A DNA stretch of 64,000 nucleotides. Origin: Isoetes taiwanensis. Its lineage: Eukaryota > Streptophyta > Lycopodiopsida > Isoetales > Isoetaceae. The notes beneath the pieces are model-generated. The model made no database searches. It worked only from the letters and a program-made list of their open reading frames with translations, and was not told the origin of the DNA. The DNA lies in contig JAJEKV010000073.1 of the NCBI GenBank assembly GCA_021234155.1, positions 3,198,001 to 3,262,000 of the forward strand, written 5' to 3'. Shown here piece after piece: positions 28,881 through 41,063 of the stretch (position 1 is the stretch's first letter; each line of letters starts with the position of its first letter). The translations under genes and the position numbers were made by a program.

Positions 28881-31800
28881 ATGGCAACAACAGAGAGGAT
28901 GCTTCTTCTTTTACAGCAGCAGCAACAGCAGCAGGCAATGGCCCATGTTCCATCTCCGGCGCTAGCCCAGCCTCAGGCGCAGGCCCTCTCTCTGTGTAGC
29001 CCTGTGCTTTCTTCGCCTTCTACTGGTTTTACTGGCGCCCGCGCATCCCCTCTCTTTTCTACAACCGATCAACCGGATCCTTTATCAGGTATCACGATCA
29101 ATAGTCTTGGATCATATCCCAGGCCACAAACTAGTGTGGCAGTGCCGCATGATGGTCAGGCACCTCCCAAGCAGCTTGCCAATGCCATGAAGGGGCTAGA
29201 CCAAGCCATACGTCTTATTTCGGATGTTAGAGCAGGAGCGGATATGCTTATGGAGGCCTTAATTATGGTTGGTGATGGTGCACGTAAAAAATCAGGAAAT
29301 AATGAAGCTTTGATGGTAGCAGCTGAGAAGACCAAACATGCCCTGGATGACCTCAAAGCCACAGGTCAGCTCTAGTACCTCGTTCCAGTATCTCAGATTT
29401 TCGGTATAGAACAAAGAATATAAAAGGGAGGAGGACTTCGAGAATGTTTATGTTTGTAAACAAGCTACTCGCATTACAGCCCTTTAAGAATACCTACCCA
29501 CATATGACTGCAGGCAGAGAATTGGAAGCTGCAGGAGTTTTGAGTGGAGCACAACAAAGATATGACGATAATCAACCCTGGGGTTCACAGATACCACTTG
29601 TCTGCCCAGATGGAGCCATTGTTTCGTATTCCTGGAAGCGTCAAATTGCTGGGCAAGCTGCTGCATCAGCGGTTGATAAAAGCAGGTTCGAAGAACATGT
29701 TGCAATGGAGAACGCAAATTTTGTCACTTTTGAACCCATTGTGATATAAATTAAGAGTTTAGTTATCTTTGCATGACTTCTTTCTCCTTTTTATGCCTAA
29801 AGAGATAAAAGAGTTGCACAAATGATAGTTGATATCGTGTGAACAAGCATCAATAGGATAATGTGTTTTCACACGTTCCTGTACAATGAGTTAGGGAGCT
29901 TAATTTCTAAACCATACGCATATCTTTATATCAAAAGAAGCCAATTGCCTTTGTTTTTTTAAGGCAGACATGCAACTAAGGGAAATACTGTCAGCCATTC
30001 TTAATTACTCCACCAAAACGTTCTTTTTAGAAGTATATAACATTTTGTATTGTAACTTCCCTTTGTCTTATGGAGACATACATGGAAGTTCGGATTTGTC
30101 CATGCATGATAGGCACTTTTGAAATTTCCTTTCTTTTGCCTTCCATTATTTTCTTCCACAAGCACTATGCGTATAACAACTGTATTTTCTACTTTCAGGT
30201 TGGCTTTAAAAGCCTTCACAGAACAAAAAAGACTCTACTTTCCACATCTTGAAGATAGCTGTCTCCCAAAACGATCTCATGGAATTGACAATGGCAATGC
30301 CAATGATCAAGAAAGTGCTGCTCTTATTAAAGTACTTAAGGCCATAGAGAATGATGCTCCTGGAATGACAGTGAGGCCATACTCACGTCTGGAATGGATG
30401 AGGAAAATAACCGGAAGGCTGTCTAGAGAAGGTGAAAGTATAAGAGCCACCAAATTGGCTGATGCAAATGAACAAGATTTAGATGCATCCAATGCGTCAA
30501 CTAGAGAAGAGGTTGGAGTTCTGGAAATATTGATTCCTGACATTCTGAGAGCAGTAGTGTCCTTGCGGCCTGCTGGTTCAGTTCATCCTGCTCATGTTGG
30601 CTTGTTTTCTCATGATGAGGTAAGCCTAAAGGTGTTACCGTTGTTAATTTTGTGCACGCTCATGAATTGGCGTTCTTTAAAAGCCCAGTACCAAACCTGC
30701 AAGATTACCCTTCAAGTAATTCATTTTTTATTTACTGGACCTTCAACCTAATGGTCGTCTAGCCTATCAATTTGTGGTCGTTACCTATTTGCAAAACATT
30801 AAGATTTTGGCTCAGATGATGATATATATGATTATGTATAACAAAGAGGCTGAACACGTGGTACCATGATCAGATTGAGATTTCTACTCATAACAGCAAG
30901 GAACTTACAAATATTTCAGAACAGATAAATTTGCTGTTACGATTCTGAGCTGGGACTCTGGAATGGTAAGACACGCTTAGGGGAGGCCTTCTTGGGCGCC
31001 GTCCATAGAGGCTAGAAAGGGGGAAAATAGCGATATAATGTGTACGCCTTATATGCCAAGCCACCTTTAGTGAAAGGTCTTGGGAAAAGGTGAAGGGAGA
31101 ATTGGCTATGTGTATGGACCTGGGAGGGAGGAATCCTGGGATCACATGGTCGTCTTGTGTATGCTAGCTCTCAGCTTGGTGGGGAGCTTGGATTGATCTG
31201 AGTTCATAGGTTGGGTGGCAAGTTAATCACCATTTCTGCTGTCCTTTTGGCTGTGGCCATAATTCTCGTATGGTCCTGTGTGGACTTAACTTGATCCAAC
31301 TTGCTATTCGTAACAGTTGCCAGCTCAACAAGATAGACCTAGGAGTTTATGCTGCATGAGTTCAATTAAGCTGCTATCCTATTGTCATTTGTCACCATTT
31401 ACCACCATTTGGGGCAATGGCTGAGCAGTGCACTCTATTTTGAGATGGAAATGTGGCCTGGAGTAGCTTGGTTTAGCGGTTTTAGATCAAGATCCTGAAT
31501 ATCTGTCTTGTTGTTGAGCTGTTTGTGCACATGTTTTCATCTTTGTATTTCTAGAAAGAACATGGATTTATTTGGTGTCTCATATTTATTTCCATCTCAT
31601 GCATTAATGGGGCCATTAATATGACTTACCAACCAATGGAGCATGCTTGCTTGAAAAAGGGCATTGCAATATAATTTTTAAACAGAAATTGTAGCTTTAG
31701 TGGCTTGTGTGTTGACTTAAAATCTTTTACATCCATTATGTTCAATCTATAATCGTTCTTCACTTGTGGAAAACTAAATTTGTAGGCATTTTGCAGGCTG

Positions 31801-33022
31801 GTGGACATGTTCATGCATGGGGAGTTTCAAGTTCGCATCTTTTCCAGAAGCTCTCGGTATGCACATGTTGAAACGTTATTGTGGTGTATTTAGATGATTA
31901 AAACACTAAAAGAGCTTAAATTCAGGGCTGGACATTCGCTGTATATTCTGGGATGGATAGTAAATGTAAAAAAGAATTCAGACTTTGCATTTGATGTCAG
32001 TTCCATGATGTTGATATTGATCAGCTGTGCAATATATTGGCGATGGGGGACGTCTCTCGTTTTGCCTACTCGTTCTGGTTTGGTCTTCATTGAATTCGAG
32101 AGTGTGACATTCCAAACTTGTGAACACAAAGCTAATCTATCTGTCTTGTAGCCCGTGTTGTCAAATTATCAATGTGGTGAACATGATACTTGATGTCCTC
32201 ATGTGGCTGTTTGGACTGAGCTTAAACTAAGTTGTTGCTTCCAAGTAAATCTCTATTGACAATATTATTGAGCATGTAAAAGCCCTCTGACTGGTCTTTC
32301 TCTATGTTGAAAGAGAGGAAGGTGCCATGAAGCAACTAGTATAACACCTGGCAGCAAAGTACTTTTGGGCAAGTTTTTAATTGATGAATGGTTTGAGTAA
32401 CTGATGGTTGCAAAGATGACAGAATAATTATTGGTTGGGATCTAGGACCATATTATTTCTATATTAGCATAGTTAACTAATTTTTTTTTTATATATCAGT
32501 GTTTTCGAGACTTAAGCATGTCTGTTGCAGGAGCATGCAAACAACACAATGCACCTTTTAGTTCAGCGCCATGGGTCCTCATGTCTTGATCTCTTGCTGG
32601 TAACACATATCAAATAATCTATTATCAAATAATCTATTGGCTGTGATTGCAGCATTTTCTGGTGCATGAATTTATCTGCTAATCAAATGTCTATTCTGAT
32701 TCTATAGAAATGGTTGTATCAATATCGAACGCTTTTCTCCGCCCAGTGCAAGTAAGTTTATATCATGTTTCTCGTGTATTTGTCTCTGCAATGCTGATGA
32801 TAGTCTGCAATGTTTTCATATTGCAGGCTATGTGGAAAGAGACTGCTTCTTGATCGAGCTACAAATCTCTTGCTACCTCCAATCGTCAGACCTCCGCATG
32901 CTGGGCATATTATGAATCTTGAGTCTTCTCAATTGGAGGCTGATTCTCTTGTGTATCATATTGGCTGCTGGAAGGGGGATGGCGTTCAAGACAGTCAAGA
33001 TGCCTCAACCATGCAAACATAG
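28881..33022 (+). CDS. MED27: Mediator complex subunit 27
   Basis: Mediator links transcription factors to RNA polymerase II in the nucleus; MED27 is a tail/upper-middle subunit. Seven exons join in phase: 28881-29364, 29514-29685, 30199-30619, 31797-31856, 32531-32599, 32708-32751 and 32827-33022. All introns are GT-AG. The joined frame is 1,446 bp, 481 codons plus stop, with no interruption. Plant MED27 features in order: a Gln-rich N-terminus (residues about 11-19), PPKQLANAMKGLDQA, the block IPLVCPDGAIVSYSWKRQ followed by SAVDKSRLALKAF across an exon border, a variable acidic middle, and VSLRPAGSVHP. The C-terminal zinc site is CKLCG (split by the last intron) then YHIGC. The N-terminal Gln run and a longer middle make it longer than the ~400 residues I recall for Arabidopsis. 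ATG 28881 is chosen as the first ATG before the Gln-rich tract. It appears functional. Confidence 0.93.
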
Positions 33023-34380
33023 AAAACCATGCCTCAAGTGGTGGTGGGGGGGGGGGAGGTGTGTCTTTAATTCCGAAAATATAGTTCTGCATATATAAAG
33101 TGTGCACACTTTAGTTTGGAAGTGTGCTTTTAAACCTGAACTCAAGGTAGGATTGATTTATTAGTTCTACTGATACCGAAAGGACATCACTGTATGTGTT
33201 TCATAATGTTAAGCTTTAGTGGACATGATGTTGCTTTATATTTCTTCTTTATCCCGGTTCTTTTACACCCACCAACAGGTGAATAACTCTCTGCAACATC
33301 GCCGAATAATTTTCTTGCATGTGAACTATGTACTTGCTTATTTTCTTATATTGATCTTCAAGGACTAAGCTACAAGCTGTTGCTGCAGGTTCTTATGTAT
33401 TTTGCAGGTTTTTCTATACAGGCCGACTTCATGGACTTTGCCCAAGCTCATGTAAGTTTAATTGTCTAGATCATCTGCACTTGTCATCTACCATGTCTTT
33501 GATTTCTGCACCTTAGGATGTTGAGACGTAGTTCGTTGAAAGCAACTAGTGTGTGCTAGACATTCATTGGGCAAAGGTTTTTTCACAAGGTGAAGGGAAT
33601 ATTGTGCTTGTTTTTTATTTTATTAAATAGTATATCTTAATTCATTCTAGGCAAACATGAGCTATTTACTGTCAAGCAGCAAATGTAAAGCTAATATTTG
33701 CATTTGTGATAATTGAATTGCTTGCATTTCATGTAGTCCATACGCATTGCATTTGATACAGCCTATGAGCATTGCATTTGATACAGCCTATGAGCATCCC
33801 GGCGAATTGTATAATGGTAATGAGTTTCAAGCAGCTGAATTTTAATACGGGTGAATGACTGGCAGGGTTTGGAACTCTGCTTGTGTATTTAAATTAGCTC
33901 ACTGATGTGTGCTTCGAATTGGAAGGCCAGACAGAATGGGTTCAGGAAACTGAAGCTAATATCCAGAGTTCACAAGGCAAAGCTTATCGTGTTTCAAAAA
34001 ATGTTTCATCAAGACATCTAGGTGGCAGCTTGAGAAGGCATTCATAAAAAGGGTCAACATGATGGTAATATATTGGTAGCAGAGCATTAATCTGGTTAAC
34101 TTTAAAACTGGTTTCAGTTACAGAGATGCAATGCACAAACGCCTCCCAGAAGGAAGAAACTTTTAAGGTTTTGATGCAGGTTACTACTCGCTCGAAGTTA
34201 TAGAGTGAATGAATTATTCTGGACCACATGGGGATGATGTTCATATTGTATCGTGGCCCTAGGCATTTAATATCCATGATTTGAGTCCCCGACATTGTAA
34301 AGCTGTATGAAAGCTTTGTGTAGATTGATGATAGGATGAAGAGAGATACACAAAGACAGGAAAGCATGGGCACATGAGCT
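33023..34380. other. MED27 3' flank and AT-rich intergenic DNA
   Basis: Starts with a G-rich run near 33041-33060 in the presumed 3' UTR. I recognise no further gene. A 29-bp unit (GCATTTGATACAGCCTATGA core) is duplicated at about 33750-33800. Confidence 0.45.
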
Positions 34381-34582
34381 TTGCTAGAAAGAACTACTCT
34401 AGTAGTGAACGTAATTATAGTTGAGTCATGTCAGCAGGTGACAGGTCAGCACATGCAAAGTACTAAAAATGGTAGTGAGCGTAACTATGGCTTATAGTTG
34501 AGCCATGTCAGCAACAGGTGCTGTGTCACCAGTCACCACATGCCTAGTCATCTAGTGACAGCTAGGATATCTTATCCTAACA
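34381..34582 (-). repeat. probable copia 3' LTR start
   Basis: On the minus strand a purine-rich tract (CATGGGGGA, 34583-34591) is followed by TGTTAGGATAAGATATCC from 34582, the usual polypurine-tract/LTR junction. The far LTR end is not defined; the region has internal imperfect repeats (GTTGAG(T/C)CATGTCAGCA twice). Confidence 0.55.
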
Positions 34583-35035
34583 TCCCCCATGAGGACCAGC
34601 ATGGGGGCAGATAAAATAAAACACAATGACCATAAACATACGAAATAAGCATTCAGCCTTAGCATCATCCCCCCTGAGTTAAAGTGTGGGGCATCATTTG
34701 GAGTAGTGCATTCATTTTGAAGAATGCCTTGCCAGCAAGTGGTTTTGTAAAACGATCCATTGCCTAATCTTGTGTTGGACAGTACAGTAGAGTAAGGTAG
34801 CCATTGTATATCTGATCTCTGATAAAGCACATCTTGATGTCCATGTGCTTGATTTTGAGATGCCTTTTGAAGTCTTTTAACATTCTGAATTGCTCCACTG
34901 TTGTCACAGTAAAGTAGTGCAGTAAAATAGTGCAGGTTTGGCATGAACACCAAGGTCTTCATAGAGATTGAGAAGCCATTTCATTTCTTGAACTGTAAGT
35001 GTGAGAACCTTGAGTTCTGCGTCTGTCGTACTTAA
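34583..35035 (-). pseudogene. Ty1/copia RNase H end, relic
   Basis: Reading the minus strand from 35030, the end of a copia polyprotein is visible: STTDAELKVL (the usual STTEAEY block), a Trp-Leu-rich helix, LLYCDNSGAI, then in a shifted frame KHMDIKMCFIRDQI, and finally MDRFTKPLAGKAFF just before the polypurine tract. A 13-bp duplication near 34915 (ACTGCACTA-type repeat), a frameshift near 34850 and an in-frame stop before FTKPL break the frame. Only the last ~120 residues of pol survive; no integrase or reverse transcriptase lies upstream. Confidence 0.85.
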
Positions 35036-35040
35036 GCATT

Positions 35041-35222
35041 GAATTGGTGGCATTTGTCTTGATTAACAAGATGGTTGCTTATTTATCAAGGATGTATGGG
35101 TTGTTTGATGGGATAACGAAAGTGGAAGACGTACTTATGCATGGAATTGGTGGTATTTGTCTTAATTAACAAGATAGTTGTGCTTATTTATCACGGATGT
35201 ATGGGCTCTTTGATGGGATACC
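35041..35222. repeat. imperfect tandem duplication, about 103-bp period
   Basis: Copies at 35041-35117 and 35144-35222 share GAATTGGTGG(C/T)ATTTGTCTT and GGATGTATGGG...TTTGATGGGATA. The first joins the copia relic directly. Confidence 0.8.
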
Positions 35223-36057
35223 CTTTTAGTGGAGATTGTCGAGCTAGGGGACTATACAGGAGCTTCTATATTCTGCACCAGGCTTTTAGGGAAGGAGTCT
35301 GGTGGCTGGATTTGTACCAAGTCTAGCCAGCTTTAGGCTAGCTATGACCTCGACAATGCAGCACTCCACTATGCACCTCAGACACAATCTGAGAGTCAAC
35401 TCCATCCATTGGCTATCTTATAGTCCGTTTATTTTGCTGCTACTCAATCGAATAAGTTTCCGTTTATAGAGGATGAAGATGTTGAGATTACTCATGTAGT
35501 AGTCCTAAGTGAAGTTTGAAAAATTGTACTTTACACTTTTTCATATAAAATACAAAAATTTTCTTTTCTTTCGAAAAAAAAGGGTTGTGTTTCAGATGTA
35601 GATGACTAGTGCGCAAATTCCTGATTATCCTTTTTCCTTAGATCTATTTTTGCTTCCGTGAGGAGTTGTTGAAAATGGTGGAAGCGGATTTGGATCTTGT
35701 GCTTGAGCTTATAATGGTTGATTCAAGGCATACAGAATAAGCTTTACCTCACCATGTTCCCGCCTTCCCAAAGAATTTTTCTTGAAGCTTCTTGTGTTGT
35801 TGAAGATAGTCTTTCATGTTTGTACAAACAATTCTCAAGCCTAAGATTTTGCATCTTTTCTTGAAGTCTGAGTTGTTGTCCATCTCCCTGTACACAAATT
35901 GCTTGTAAGAATTAAAATGCTTTTGTAAAGAATTTGTATTTTCTGATATCTCTCATAAACTCTCGGCAGATACAAAGTCTCAAATGCTGCAATGCTTGAA
36001 AGTCTTTCTGTGGTAGGCTTCCAATCTTTGTCTAGAACATCACCCCATCATGAGCGT
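35223..36057. other. no gene recognised
   Basis: AT-rich sequence with short open frames only; nothing on either strand matches a family I know. Confidence 0.4.
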
Positions 36058-36627
36058 GCATCAGAGCGCCAATGACGCAAGAGTGTGAGACAAAGGCTTC
36101 ATTTAACCTGAGTTTCCATGCTCGGTTACCTTGTGGCGCTCCATGATATTCTTCCATCTCCAAAAGCTCGATGAAGCTATCATAAGCCATCCGTTGAGCT
36201 TGCTGACAGATCTCCTTAGTGTTAAACATGACCGTGCCAAGCTAACCATCACAGCTGCCAACCCTGGATGATAACCTTAGGTGTCTTCATTACATGATTA
36301 AGAGACATCCTGCTAAAGCACCACTGAGAAATGGCGTATTGCTCATGTACCATGACCATGCATCAGAGCTCCAATGACGCAAATGCGAGATAAAGGCTTC
36401 ATTCAACCCGAGTTTCCCTGCTCACCTACCCGAGTTCCCATGCTCAGTTATCATGGGTTCAATCTTAGGCAACCTTAGGTGCCTTCAATACTTGATAAAG
36501 AGACATCCTGCTAAAGCTCAACCAAGAAATGGCCTATTGTTCCTTTGTCAGGGCATGTATCATAGCACCAGTGACGCGAGTGTGGGACAAAAGCTTCATT
36601 TAACCCGAGTTTCCATGCTTAGCTATC
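36058..36627. repeat. three diverged copies of a ~70-bp repeat with shared flanks
   Basis: Copies near 36058-36130, 36361-36431 and 36555-36627 all read CAATGACGCAA-like sequence, then AAAGGCTTCATT and CGAGTTTCC(A/C)TGCT. The last two are also preceded by a shared ~90-bp block (AGAGACATCCTGCTAAAGC). A fourth partial copy is at 37873-37935. It may be a decayed tandem array or a repeated LTR fragment. Confidence 0.75.
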
Positions 36628-36637
36628 CTGTGTCATT

Positions 36638-37070
36638 GAGGCAGTTTTACCAGTAGAACTTGAGTTACCTTCCTTGAGATTAGCTCATAAATTGTGCTTA
36701 CCTTTTGAACATGCCTTACAGGAAAGATTGGACGCCTTGTTACATCTAGATGAGTATAGAATGGAGGCTGAGAACACTAATTTGCTGAAAAAGGCTAAAG
36801 ATCTGGTTGCATTCAAAGCTGCTCACAGAATATAGGGTACTTTTAGGAAGGGAGAGCTTGTTCTCAAATGGAATAAGTCAAAGGAAGATTCAGCTGGCAA
36901 ATTTGATAATATTTGGGAAGGACCCTTTGTAGTGCTAGAATCTGCAGGTACTAATTCTTATTGGTTACAAGAGATTGCTTCAGGAATGCCATTGCCAAAC
37001 CCTATCAATATCCTGCATCTGAAAAGGTATTGGGACCAGCATGCTTGCTTGTCCCTCTTTTTACATTAAA
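36638..37070 (+). pseudogene. Ty3/gypsy integrase C-terminus, relic
   Basis: One frame reads EAVLPVELELPSLRLA, ERLDALLHLDEYRMEAE, then FRKGELVLKW, then GKFDNIWEGPFVV and NILHLKRYW. This is the usual end of a gypsy integrase with the GPF/Y module. One in-frame TAG (36833-36835) interrupts it. The sequence joins the preceding repeat at about 36636 without any integrase core, so only the last ~140 codons remain. It differs clearly from the chromovirus at the window start and has no chromodomain. Confidence 0.85.
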
Positions 37071-37267
37071 AAGCTTAGAGATTTACAGTAGGTTTAAGGT
37101 AGTTAGATCAATTTGACTTTTGAGCACATTACTCTAGTAGTTAGATCAGTTTGACTTTTGAGCATATTACTCTAATAAGTTGGTTTCATGTTTATAGGGT
37201 GATCTGACCAGATAACAGTACAAATGATCTCAAGAACATGATTGATACTAATGATTACCAAGTGTCA

Positions 37268-37590
37268 TATGCAGGAGCATCCTTCTTCCATTTTTATTCA
37301 TCTGTCTTAAAGCATTCCTACCATCCATCCAGCCTTCTATTCTCTTTTTCCATGCCTTAACAGCACTCTGCAAAATCACCTTCACCATCATAGCAGAGTT
37401 GCAAGAATTTGAGACTAATTGGTTTGTGTGTTTCCATGACAGGTGCACTCTTCCTCCATACTTTTCATCTGTCATAAGTAGCCCTACCTTCCGTTTAAAA
37501 CTTCTTATTCTTGTTTTCATTCCCAAAAAAGAAGAAGAGCACTCTGCAATTCACCCTTACCACCATAGCAGAGTTGCAACTTTTGAAGGT
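37268..37590. repeat. imperfect tandem duplication, about 180-bp period
   Basis: Both halves share TTCATCTGTC(T/A)TAA near the start and CACTCTGCAA...CATAGCAGAGTTGCAA at the end, with many changes between. Confidence 0.65.
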
Positions 37591-37935
37591 CAAGAAGGAG
37601 ACATGCATTTTCTTGTTTTGGCGAAATCTCAAATACTTGCACATTCACTCCATCTCCATTCCATCACCACCCTGCCTTTTCTCACTCACCATACTCCATT
37701 CACATCATTCCATCACCACATTCACACTCATTCCATCAACATTTGCACTTTACACTCTCATTCATCATCTTTCCACTTGGACACTTTGGTACAAAGTTGA
37801 AGACCCCTCTAGTTATTTATTTTTGACATCACATGGCTGAGGGGACCAGCCTTTTTCTTGTTTTGGCGATCAGATCTCTAGCGACGCAAGAGGGAGACAA
37901 AGGCTTCATTTAAGCCAATTTGCATGCTTGGCCGA

Positions 37936-40900
37936 AACAAGAGGCTTGACTACACCCTTGAGCATTGATATTTAGTGAAAGCATAAATATTACCCTCAGC
38001 CACAACCACGCCTTTAACCACCAGCAAAAGTTTCAGAGACAGCTCAAAGCTGTAAAAGTATAAAAATATATCAACATCAGGTCCTAGCAATCGTGATGGC
38101 GATTAGTATGAACAAAAGAGCAAATTTCACCAGGAAATTGCTTATGCGATTTGTTGGAGCTGGTTCTTGTTTACACTGCCAAGCTACCAACGTAATCTAC
38201 TAGCTGCTCATTTAAGTTTCTGGTATGAAAGATCGCAGCTGCGATTGCCTCCCTTGAAGGGGATCGCTGCCACTATCTTTCTGGATAGCTCTGTATTGAT
38301 CATACCCCACCACGTTCATTAAAACTTCAACTTGTTAGCATTATAGCATCATCGTTTTCATCCAATTCAAGATCTTTATGGATAGCTCCGCAAATTATTG
38401 ACACCAATCGAATAGAGTTTTTGTATAAACGGGTGGTTGTTCTGTGCGTCTAAATCCAACTAAGAGGCCCTATACAAGTTCCAGAGAAAGAAAGTCATCA
38501 AGAGTAAGCACTTGTCGTCTACCTAAGCTTTCGAACAGTTCAAGTGTAAGGACGAAGCATCTGAAGAGATTAAACTCACCATGCACTAAATTCTTCTTGA
38601 TGAATCAAGAAGAATGCCGGAGCCCATGAGGAGAAATGCTTGAGCTCCTGAAGAAAAATGTCTGAGCGCCTGAGAAGAGCGGCTAAACGCTTGAAAACAT
38701 GGGCTGTGAAAGCACCTAGATAGAATGATGCTGAAGCGCCTGCTTGATCAAAAATGGATCGAGTGCCAATATCAAATTTCCCATGTGAAAAATTTGAACT
38801 CTGCCAGTACCTCCGTTGGTACAAGATTGCATTGTATTGCGAGGTCTTTTCTGACTTGCCTCATTTGAATTTTTAAAAGTGCCATGGTTAGTGTTCAAAA
38901 GTGGGTTATCATTTTAAATTTGAATTTGAGGCGTACCACATACCCTGGCAGGAAACAGTCACCTTCTTTTTTCGTCCACCGTAACTAGTGCGGACCTTTC
39001 CCCTAGAAATTTTCAGGTGAGTTTTCGGCCGGCCGGTTATCTTTTGACACGTGCACCTCTATGGAAGGCATTTGCCTACCTATAAAACCTACTCCAGAGA
39101 TTGCGAGTGCTTCCCTGATTCCGCAAGCGCCTGACCGACCAAGCTAGCGCAAACCCGTTCCAGACTTCACGAGTGCCTGCCCTCTCCAGCCGCCAATGGC
39201 GCCAGGAAAAACAACACACGAAGAGGTATGTTTTTTGGATATTTTTTAGCATTAGGTTAAGCTTAGTAGCTGAACGCCCCTTGTTTGCGTACACATGTTG
39301 GAAAGGAATGCATCGCCGATTTTGCCGAATTCTGATTGGTGCTTTATCCAAGTCCACAAATACAACCATCTATAATTAATGCGCCGATGGTATTTATGAC
39401 ATGTACGATGTCATTATGGCCTACGCCTGCATTAATGGTCCCACAACCTATATATTCAGCGCTAATTTCTTCGATTCGTGTTATAAATTTCGCAAGCGCC
39501 TGTCGGAAGCCGTGAGCGCAGTCTCGATGGCGCCAGGAAAAATGTATCGTCCAGGTAGGTTTGTTTGTATTTTTTAAGCTTTTGTTTAAAGCTGGATAGG
39601 GATGAAGGTTTAGATTGCGACTTTGAAGATCAGCAGAATTGCCATGGTGATCCTCCCAAGCAGTCTCAATGTTTTTCAGCAGTTTTGCCGACGGAGATAG
39701 ATCGCAGCCGCATTCCTTCTCAGCTGGTCCAATGGTTGTGACATTGAGATTGTTTGGAAGGATCGCTCCGGCGATGCTACTGAGATGCCAATCAATGACA
39801 ATAATATAGCCTCTTCATGCTTTGCATAGGTAATACGACAAATGTAGCATCCTCAAGTAATACAGATGTGGCATCCTCGAGCAATAAAGGTCCAGCAACA
39901 GTGCTTCGATGTCCTGGAGGCATTGCGCATGCCTCATGTATGCCTCCATGTATGCCCCATCATTCATGGATGGCTCTGATGGCGCCACCTCTTTCCCTTC
40001 CTTAAATCGATCGAAAGAAAAGATGTTAGAATCATGACACGTGACATGACATGGACACGTCAATAAATGTATAGTGATATAACACAAACCTTCAAAACCC
40101 CCTGAACTACCCCTTTCTGTTTGAATGCATATTCACAGGAGGGGCAATGTAGGGCCATAAGGGCCCTCCCTCTCTCCTTCCCCCAACTACAATTGTATAA
40201 TATATGTATAAAACCAAACCATTATGGAATATATTTAGAACCATATAGTATCTCATGGAATTTGCTAAATGGTATACCCCAAATTATGGGAGCATACCCC
40301 ACAAACGAGGATTGCTATCTATGGCCTAGAGGCAGACACAACTCGTGATTATGCTTATCCAACAGCTCTCGATGACCGAAGTTGCCCCTTGTGTGAATAT
40401 GCACCCAAACAAAAAGGGTTTCTCAGGGGATCTGAATGGGGCGCATATATATAATTATTTTATAATTCCAAAAAATGTATTTAAGGTACTTTTCAAATGA
40501 GAGGTATGCATACGGTATTAATACATTAAGTACGTATAATACACGTACCGTACTAAACGTACCTGACAACACTATGCAAGAATTACAATCATATATTGCA
40601 ATATTACTTCTCCTCCAAAGGAGGATTTTTCTTCTTTATTATATTTTCAATGCATACTTAAGGTGAACACTATAGGTGTGACTGGAGATAATTGCTCCAG
40701 GCAAATTCCATGATGAGGAGAGAAAGAATGCCTAGCTAGCCAAACAGCCCTCCTTTGCTTTCCTTTTTATTTAACACATACACCTTTAAGACACCAAATA
40801 CGTTGTTGTCTTGGGCCTTAGTTGCGATTAACCAGTTTTATTTTTGTTGTGTCCTCAGCAATCCCACTATCACTGTCATCCTCTTCTCGATTTTTGAATT

Positions 40901-41063
40901 GCATAAGTCACGTCTGAAAGTAGTTTCCTTTTTTGGTACTTTTTTCTTTATTTTTATAAAGACAATGCAGTGGGCAACACTGATATTATAGATATTCTGG
41001 CGATTTGAAGTAAGATTTATGTTTGTGCACAAACGTTGTAATGTTAACTGAAATTGCCACCAG
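37936..41063. other. intergenic, with two similar ATG-plus-donor modules
   Basis: No complete gene. At 39196 and 39527 two segments both begin ATGGCGCCAGGAAAA and are followed within 10-12 codons by a GT donor-like site (GAGGTATGT and CAGGTAGGT). Each is preceded by CGCAAGCGCCTG-type sequence. They look like duplicated first exons or leaders. From 40450 to 41063 I see nothing until the PPR exon. Confidence 0.45.
39601..39829 (+). pseudogene. possible B3-like coding fragment
   Basis: The frame from 39601 reads acidic sequence, then CFSAVLPTEIDRSRIPSQL. After a one-base shift it reads DIEIVWKDRSGDATEMP to a stop at 39827. The F-x-V-L-P...S-R-I-P pattern recalls the start of a plant B3 DNA-binding domain, but the fragment is short and the frame is broken. 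It lies after the second ATGGCGCCAGG module and could be its second exon. I treat the assignment as weak. Confidence 0.2.
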
